A stretch of DNA of 64,000 nt from Affinundibacterium macrobrachii. GTDB lineage: Bacteria; Pseudomonadota; Gammaproteobacteria; Burkholderiales; Burkholderiaceae_D. The translations under genes and the position numbers were made by a program. Under the pieces are notes generated by a model that saw only the letters and a list, made by a program, of their open reading frames with translations, was not told where the DNA came from and made no database searches. The DNA lies in NCBI RefSeq assembly GCF_014652415.1, contig NZ_BMYT01000001.1, forward strand, positions 737,351-801,350. The letters run 5' to 3'. Shown here piece after piece: positions 58,730-64,000 of the stretch (within the stretch, counting starts at the first letter, position 1; the number at the start of each line of letters is the position of its first letter).

Positions 58730-59752
58730 TTAGAACTTATGGCGAATACCGAAGTTAAACAAAGTTGCTGTCGCGCCATTCACATCCGCTAAAGTCTTCA
58801 CAGACTTTTCGTTTTCTACACGTGCCATTGATGCATACAAGTTTGTACGCTTAGACAAATCGTAGGTGTAACCCAAAGCGATACGATTTGAATCTGCATT
58901 TGTGCTAGTTTTCACTTTGGAATCTGTGTAGCTCAAGATGAAAGTGTTTGCACCTTCTTTGATCGAACCACCGATCATATACAACTGTTCTTTGGTTTCT
59001 TTCAAAACTGTCAAACTTGTCGAGCCTTTGATCTCTTCGTACATCGCGTTTAATTTCACGCCGAAGAAATCTTTACCGAGATCATAAGACATACCAGCCA
59101 GCAATTTTTCGCCACCAACAGCCAAATTGCCGTTTGTATCTTTTACTTGATCCCAAACGATGTTTGCCATCAAAGGACCATTTGCATACGCAGCTGCAAC
59201 GCTAGTTACGCGGTTTGCTTTTGCATCGCCCGCTTTTTCACCGAAGCCATATTGACCAGCAACAGAGAAGCCGCCGCCAAAGCTATTGGATGTGTAAGTG
59301 ATGGAGTTATCACGAACTGCATTGATCTTGAACATCAAATCTGTTTTACCCAACAAACCATCCATAAATGGATCGATCTGTGCGCCATAGATGTATGTCA
59401 ATGATTTGTGACGACCCAAGTTCACAGAACCGAAGTCTGCGCTAGACAAACCTACCCATGCACCGCGTGCAAAAATTGCAGAGTCATTTGCACCCGTATC
59501 TGCTTTCAAGCCCATTTCCAAATTGAAGTTGGCTTTCAAACCACCGCTCAATGTTTCTGTACCTCTGAAGCCCAAACGGGATGTGGAGTTCAAGCCACTA
59601 TCCAAAGATGTTAATGAACCTGCACCTGCTTTTTTGTATGCAACACCTGCGTCAACGATACCGTAAACCGTGACCGATGTTTGCGCCATTGCGGCACCAG
59701 AAAATGCACCTAATGTTGACAATGCGGCTAGTGCAAGAATTGATTTTTTCAT
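58730..59752 (-). CDS. general porin (trimeric, Burkholderiales type)
   Basis: The 340-residue precursor has a signal peptide (MKKSILALAALSTLGAFSGAAMA, cleaved before QTSVT). The mature protein is a 16-strand beta-barrel: SVTVYGIVDAGVAYK first strand, SRLGFRGTETLSGGLKANFNLEMG, GAWVGLSSADFGSVNLGRHKSL, and the C-terminal strand ending NFGIRHKF with the terminal Phe needed for BAM recognition. It admits small hydrophilic solutes. It has a long AT-rich leader and a strong terminator, consistent with high expression. Confidence 0.95.
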   Translation of the reverse strand: MKKSILALAALSTLGAFSGAAMAQTSVTVYGIVDAGVAYKKAGAGSLTSLDSGLNSTSRLGFRGTETLSGGLKANFNLEMGLKADTGANDSAIFARGAWVGLSSADFGSVNLGRHKSLTYIYGAQIDPFMDGLLGKTDLMFKINAVRDNSITYTSNSFGGGFSVAGQYGFGEKAGDAKANRVTSVAAAYANGPLMANIVWDQVKDTNGNLAVGGEKLLAGMSYDLGKDFFGVKLNAMYEEIKGSTSLTVLKETKEQLYMIGGSIKEGANTFILSYTDSKVKTSTNADSNRIALGYTYDLSKRTNLYASMARVENEKSVKTLADVNGATATLFNFGIRHKF

Positions 59753-59958
59753 AGCTAAAGTTCCAGAAAATTAAAAAATTTGTTTTTTTACAGACTATCG
59801 AGACAGCACTGCAAAAAGCGGATTACAAGTCTAATTTAAAGCCTTGAACCAGTTCAGCGATCCAACGACAGGCGCAAGTATAGAGAGTAAAAATGACATG
59901 TATGTGACACAACAGTGACGGTTATGTGACATGACAACAGAGAGAAATTTCAGCAGAA
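59753..59958. other. porin leader and promoter region
   Basis: The region is AT-rich and must hold the porin promoter. No clear -35/-10 pair or sRNA is assigned. Confidence 0.4.
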
Positions 59959-59990
59959 ATAAAAAAGCCGCTTATAAATTTGCGGCTTCT
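59959..59990 (-). terminator. intrinsic terminator of the Bcr/CflA-type gene
   Basis: On the minus strand AAGCCGC/GCGGCTT with a 10-base loop is followed by TTTTTTATTT, about 130 bases past the MFS stop. Confidence 0.8.
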
Positions 59991-60117
59991 TTTGTGACGC
60001 AATTAATAGGACGTAATTCATAGGCTAGCTGCGCCAGCTATCTACGTCACGCCATGAGATCATCTGAATGATGACGCAGGTTTACTGAATCTTAATATCG
60101 ATAAGTATCAATAGATA

Positions 60118-61335
60118 TCAATGCGTACCAATCACTTTATGCCTACGCGCATAAACACGGCCCGCATACCACAACGCCAAACCTAGCAAGGCAAAGCCAA
60201 GTTGCCCCAAGGCCAGCGATAACACCGAATGATCGAGCGCCGGTGCCATCACACCCGCAACTACCGCACTTAATAAAGTAACCGAGGCCGATTGGCAAGA
60301 TGCAACGATGCCACGAATATGAGGAAACAATTCAAGCACCATTAAAGTTGCACCAGGAAACACAACAGACATTCCAAACGCATAAAAAAACAAAGGGATC
60401 ACCGACCAAGGCAGCATCGGCATAGAAAAGAAATGAAACACCACATTCGCTATTGCCGCGCTCAACAAAAACATAAAACCGATACTCACCTGACGTGTGA
60501 TGGTCAAACGTCCAGCCAAACGATTGGCAGCAAGAGAACCTAAGAAAATTCCACCAACCATGGGCACAAACTGCCAACCAAAACTTTGCGCATCTAATTT
60601 CAAGTGCTGTGTAACAAAGGCAGGAGCGGAGGAAATAAACAAAAAGATACCAGCAAAATTACACGCTATCGTTCCTGCCATAAAATGAAAGCCAGGCGAT
60701 TTAAACACATCGCGATAACTCTCCCACAAGAAATTCACATTAAACGGTTGACGCTTTTCGACGGGTAAAGATTCCGGCAAATATTTATAACAAGCGATCA
60801 ACAACAAAACCGTGTACACAAACAGCAGTAAAAAAATCGTACGCCAATCGGAATGCGACACCACCCAACCACCGATGATGGGCGCAATCGCTGGTGCAAT
60901 CGAAAAGATCATTGTCACCAAGGATAACAAACGCTCTGCGGGCGCGCCTTCATACAAATCACGCACAATCGCCCGACCAATCACCATACCCGCACCAGCA
61001 GCCACACCTTGCATGATGCGAAACACCCACAAATAATGGACGGTGTGTGCCGAAGCACAACCAAACGAGCCGATTGCAAAAACCACCAAAGCAATCAACA
61101 CCACGTTACGTCGTCCAAATGAATCTGACAACGCACCATGCCACAAAGTCATGGCGGCAAACGACAACATGTACGCAGTCAAAGTCTGCTGCACCTCTAT
61201 CGAAGAGGCATGCAAACTCGCTTGTATAGAAGAAAACGCCGGCAAATACGCATCAATAGAAAATGGTCCAAGCATCGACAAGGCAGCAAGTAAAGTTGCC
61301 AAGCCCGCGTTACTCAATTTAATTTTGGAATGCAT
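60118..61335 (-). CDS. MFS drug exporter, Bcr/CflA family
   Basis: The 405-residue, 12-segment transporter shows the Bcr/CflA start SMLGPFSIDAYLPAFSSIQASL, the MFS motif WHGALSDSFGRRNVVL (motif A), motif B RIMQGVAAGAGMVIGRAIVRDLY and the motif C stretch IFSIAPAIAPIIGGWV. It would export drugs or related compounds by proton antiport. It is alone; the upstream region is full of short repeats and REP-like palindromes. Confidence 0.93.
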   Translation of the reverse strand: MHSKIKLSNAGLATLLAALSMLGPFSIDAYLPAFSSIQASLHASSIEVQQTLTAYMLSFAAMTLWHGALSDSFGRRNVVLIALVVFAIGSFGCASAHTVHYLWVFRIMQGVAAGAGMVIGRAIVRDLYEGAPAERLLSLVTMIFSIAPAIAPIIGGWVVSHSDWRTIFLLLFVYTVLLLIACYKYLPESLPVEKRQPFNVNFLWESYRDVFKSPGFHFMAGTIACNFAGIFLFISSAPAFVTQHLKLDAQSFGWQFVPMVGGIFLGSLAANRLAGRLTITRQVSIGFMFLLSAAIANVVFHFFSMPMLPWSVIPLFFYAFGMSVVFPGATLMVLELFPHIRGIVASCQSASVTLLSAVVAGVMAPALDHSVLSLALGQLGFALLGLALWYAGRVYARRHKVIGTH

Positions 61336-61382
61336 AAACTACTTTCTATTCTTTTCTATTTTGCACAAAACGATTTCTAACG

Positions 61383-61510
61383 AATTGCGAATAATTGCGA
61401 ATTAATGACTACTAAAATGCTGACTAAAAAAAACTGACTAAAAATTGCGAATCAATAAGCATTAACAAATCGTGGCGAATAATTACAAATAATTGCCAAT
61501 CATTGCCAAT
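61383..61510. repeat. cluster of short ATTGCGAAT/ATTGCCAAT repeats
   Basis: AATTGCGAAT occurs at 61383, 61393 and 61443, and ATTGCCAAT at 61492 and 61502. Two pairs are spaced exactly 10 bases apart, one helical turn. They lie just upstream of the MFS exporter gene. Confidence 0.6.
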
Positions 61511-61544
61511 CTGAGATCAACATTATTCGATCGTTGATAAAGCT

Positions 61545-61641
61545 CCTTCCCCTTCAAGGGGAAGGCTGGGATGGGGATGGGTTTCAAACGACCAAAACTC
61601 GACTCTGAAAATACAGTCCATCCCCACCCTCTTCCTTGAAA
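61545..61641. repeat. second palindrome family (TTCAA loop), pair C and C'
   Basis: Copy C (61545-61565) is CCTTCCCCTT-C-AAGGGGAAGG, followed by tail CTGGGATGGGGATGGG to 61581. Facing it, from 61618, CCATCCCCACCCTCTTCCTTGAAAG is the start of an inverted copy that resumes at 61877 with CCTTGAAAGGGAGGG. It is interrupted by the 234-bp segment described next. Confidence 0.7.
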
Positions 61642-61885
61642 GCATAGGTATCTATACAAGTCAGAGTTCTAATAACACTCCCTCTCCCGCAAGCGGGAGA
61701 GGGTTGGGGTGAGGGAGGCTAACAAGCGAGAAAACATATCAACTGCATGTGTTCTAAATACAGAACGCGGCATTTAAATATGCATTTCGTCAATCTGACC
61801 TACCCTCATCCCCGCCTTCTCCCGCTTGCGGGAGAAGGGGTTTCTAGGCAAATCTGAACTTGTATAGCTACCGATGCCTTGAAAG
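61634..61885. mobile_element. MITE-like 234-bp insertion with 9-bp target duplication
   Basis: The direct repeat CCTTGAAAG occurs at 61634-61642 and 61877-61885. Between them, 61643-61876 has imperfect terminal inverted repeats: left CATAGGTATCTATACAAGT-CAGA, right (reverse complement) CATCGGTAGCTATACAAGTTCAGA. Inside are two REP-like palindromes of the locus 1 family, in inverted orientation: 61680-61703 (CCCTCTCCCGC/GCGGGAGAGGG) with tail to 61715, and head 61802-61814 with 61815-61838 (CCTTCTCCCGC/GCGGGAGAAGG). There is no transposase frame, so it would be non-autonomous. Removing it restores an uninterrupted palindrome copy. Confidence 0.65.
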
Positions 61886-61985
61886 GGAGGGAACTTAAAA
61901 CCCATTTCACCTTGCGAAGAAATCACAAAGAATAAAATATGAACACCTCTACGCTTTGTATTGAATCGAAAATCGATTTAAAAAA

Positions 61986-63458
61986 TCAAATTCCCCCCAA
62001 ACAAACATATTTCATTTCCAAATACTCATCCATCCCGTATTTAGAACCTTCTCGTCCCAATCCAGATTGTTTAACGCCACCAAACGGCGTCACTTCATTC
62101 GCGATCAAGCCAGTATTAACACCGACCATACCGTACTCTAATTTTTCAGCCACGCGCCACACGCGGCCAATATCGCGCGCATAGAAATACGCTGCTAAAC
62201 CAAAATCCGTATCGTTGGCAGCAGCGATCACTTCTTCTTCGCTACTAAAGCGCGTTACCGCTGCCAAAGGGCCAAAGGTCTCTTCACGCATCACTAGCAT
62301 CTGATGATTGACGTCGGCAATGATGGTTGGTTCAAAAAATAATCCACCTTTTTCATGCGACTTGCCGCCCGCCAAGACGCGAGCACCTTGCGCCACCGCA
62401 TCAGCAACGTGCGCTTGTACTTTTTCCAAAGCCTGTTGATCAATCAAAGGGCCTTGCTTAACGCCGATTTGCGTGCCCTCGCCTACCACGACTTTCTTAC
62501 TGGCGAGCGCAAACTTCGTTAAAAATTCTTCGTACAAAGATTCGTGTACATAAAAGCGATTGGTGCAGACACAAGTTTGTCCGGCGTTGCGGAACTTCGA
62601 TTGCAAAGCACCTTCCACCGCAGCATCGACGTCGGCATCTTCAAACACAATAAACGGCGCATGGCCACCCAACTCCAAAGCCAATTTCTTCAAAGTCGGC
62701 GCACATTGCTGCATCAGGATACGACCAACAGGCGTCGAACCCGTAAACGACAAATGCCGCACGACCGAACTACCGCACAGCACACGACCAATCGCAATCG
62801 ATTGCTCTGCATCGGCGGTCAGCACATTCAACACACCAGCGGGCATCCCAGCACGCAGAGCCAAATCCGCCAAAGCCAACGCGCACAAAGGCGTTTGCTC
62901 CGCAGGTTTAATCACGATCGTACAACCCGCCGCCAAAGCTGGCGCCACCTTACGCGTAATCATCGCTAACGGAAAATTCCAAGGCGTAATCGCTGCACAA
63001 ACTCCAATCGGCTGCTTCAACACCATCGTGCGCTTATCTGCCCAAGTCGATGCCAATACATCGCCTGAAACCCGCTTTGCTTCCTCGGCAAACCATTCAA
63101 CAAAACTCGCACCATACAAAACCTCACCCTTCGCTTCCGCCAAAGGCTTACCTTGCTCCGCGGTCATGATGGCGGCCAAATCGTCGGCATTCGCCACGAT
63201 CAAATCAAACCACTTACGCAAGATGTTCGCGCGTTCTTTTCCGGTTAATCCTGACCAAGCATGCAAAGCGTCCTGCGCGGCTTGTATCGCGTCTTGCGCG
63301 TGGGCGGTATCGAGATTACTGACCTCGGCAATCAAGTCACCTGTGGCAGGGTTATGAACAGCAAATCGCTCTGGTGTATCTATCCAATTGTTTTGAATAA
63401 AAGCGTGATCATGGATTAATGCGCTGTCTTTGAGTTGAGGGCGAGTAGTGATAGTCAT
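61986..63458 (-). CDS. NAD(P)-dependent succinate-semialdehyde-type dehydrogenase
   Basis: The 490-residue aldehyde dehydrogenase shows PWNFPLAMITRKVAPALAAGCTIVIKPAEQTP, the FTGSTPVGR NAD loop, the catalytic Glu in LELGGHAP, and the nucleophile Cys in GQTCVCTNRF, with C-terminal ETFGPLAAV and SGLGREGSKYG. The EGKPLAEAKGEV-like segment (EQGKPLAEAKGEV) and FVEWFAEE are typical of GabD. It may oxidise succinate semialdehyde or a related omega-oxo acid. The ATG at 63458 matches the family; the open frame upstream to 63617 codes for unrelated residues. Confidence 0.92.
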   Translation of the reverse strand: MTITTRPQLKDSALIHDHAFIQNNWIDTPERFAVHNPATGDLIAEVSNLDTAHAQDAIQAAQDALHAWSGLTGKERANILRKWFDLIVANADDLAAIMTAEQGKPLAEAKGEVLYGASFVEWFAEEAKRVSGDVLASTWADKRTMVLKQPIGVCAAITPWNFPLAMITRKVAPALAAGCTIVIKPAEQTPLCALALADLALRAGMPAGVLNVLTADAEQSIAIGRVLCGSSVVRHLSFTGSTPVGRILMQQCAPTLKKLALELGGHAPFIVFEDADVDAAVEGALQSKFRNAGQTCVCTNRFYVHESLYEEFLTKFALASKKVVVGEGTQIGVKQGPLIDQQALEKVQAHVADAVAQGARVLAGGKSHEKGGLFFEPTIIADVNHQMLVMREETFGPLAAVTRFSSEEEVIAAANDTDFGLAAYFYARDIGRVWRVAEKLEYGMVGVNTGLIANEVTPFGGVKQSGLGREGSKYGMDEYLEMKYVCLGGI

Positions 63459-64000
63459 GGGAGTCAGTAAAAAAGATAGTGCGGGAGAAATGGCATGCCA
63501 GCAGCCAAATGCATGAAGTGGCCGAAATATGCAATGCGCAATAAGCATGCCGCACGGAAAGTAGAAGGATACGCCAAAAGTGCGCTGCCTGCTTGACTGC
63601 GCTTGATGCTTTGCCATGCTTTGTTGATGTGATCAGTGATGTTGGCGACCGCTGTGCCGAGCTGATTACTGGGTTCCTGCTGTTAAACCTTTTTTCACGA
63701 GGTATAACAAAAGAGAACTAGGCTGGATGCGGGATTCGAGAGATTTCAAACTTCATTGCTAATTTTTTAAGAATATGTTAACTTTGGTTTTTTCATCTTA
63801 ATACAAGTTCCCTGGAAATAGAGAGCTAGTGTGTAAATTTGGGTAACCAAATATAGTACACAATAACTGTATGTTTATACAGCTCGAAAAAAATGCTATT
63901 TAGTGAAGCGATGAACACCAGCGCGAATAACGACAAGTCGTTGATTCGGACAGGCGATCATCGCTTCAGGTATAAAGCATTTGAACGGGCAAAATTTTGG
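63459..64000. other. promoter region of the dehydrogenase gene and undecided window edge
   Basis: No complete gene is seen. At the edge, a plus-strand ATG at 63911 opens a frame (MNTSANNDKSLIRTGDHRF...) to the end of the window. The minus strand has a 34-codon frame from the edge to a TAG at 63893-63895, with CPNQRLVVIRAG resembling the end of a serine hydrolase. The next bases outside the window would decide. Confidence 0.3.

Noticed and set aside
62560..63357. 265-codon plus-strand open frame
   Set aside because: It is antisense to the clear aldehyde dehydrogenase gene and has no family motifs.

Overview
The window looks like chromosomal DNA of a betaproteobacterium in the order Burkholderiales, most likely an Oxalobacteraceae member near Undibacterium. 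This is inferred from gene content and order: pcm-rhodanese-tolC, a scpB-rluB-rimP-nusA-infB-rbfA-truB block, an Aat/Bpt pair, a Burkholderiales-type trimeric porin, an AdoCbl-dependent ribonucleotide reductase, and a tmRNA tag ending in ALAA. Base composition looks moderate and even; I did not compute it. There is no prophage, CRISPR array, rRNA operon or intact transposase gene.

Layout. 1-7.5 kb holds the end of a HAD phosphatase, ssrA (tmRNA), the iron-regulated feoAB operon, divergent nrdJ and tolC. 7.6-16.8 kb holds a rhodanese, a PCMT-family methyltransferase, a TetR regulator, a YkgJ-type cysteine cluster protein, uppP-recQ, and a YtrA-like GntR regulator followed by a TraB/GumN protein and an ABC exporter. 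17-19 kb holds a DUF2164 gene and a PLP decarboxylase. 18.9-27.6 kb is a minus-strand catabolic cluster: CoA ligase, flavin monooxygenase/reductase fusion, SDR, MarR, enoyl-CoA hydratase, acyl-CoA dehydrogenase, thioesterase and RidA. It matches the aerobic 2-aminobenzoyl-CoA (anthranilate) pathway known from Azoarcus evansii. 27.7-35.2 kb mixes housekeeping genes (waaA, a DPP IV-like peptidase) with eroded DNA, including a ketoacyl synthase remnant and a DUF924 remnant, around a lone methyltransferase with a regulatory domain.

35.2-45.5 kb is the translation/transcription block read on the minus strand (scpB-rluB, then rimP-nusA-infB-rbfA-truB), with an initiator tRNA upstream. 45.6-50 kb is a plus-strand run: NUDIX, aat, bpt, pyrD and an aldo-keto reductase. 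50-63.5 kb is mostly minus strand: a lipoprotein hydrolase, a periplasmic cyclophilin, an M16 protease, a membrane protein, an MGDG-synthase-like glycosyltransferase, trmB, a DUF3016 protein, a porin, a Bcr/CflA efflux pump and a succinate-semialdehyde-type dehydrogenase.

The least expected structure is intergenic. Two loci (21.0-21.2 kb and 61.5-61.9 kb) carry inverted pairs of REP-like palindromes (REPIN-like). In the second locus a 234-bp segment with imperfect terminal inverted repeats and a 9-bp direct duplication (CCTTGAAAG) appears to have inserted into a copy of a second palindrome family. No wholly new enzymatic system was recognised. The strongest leads are this nested element, a 39-codon ORF with a strong Shine-Dalgarno antisense to the nrdJ leader, and the two gene remnants.
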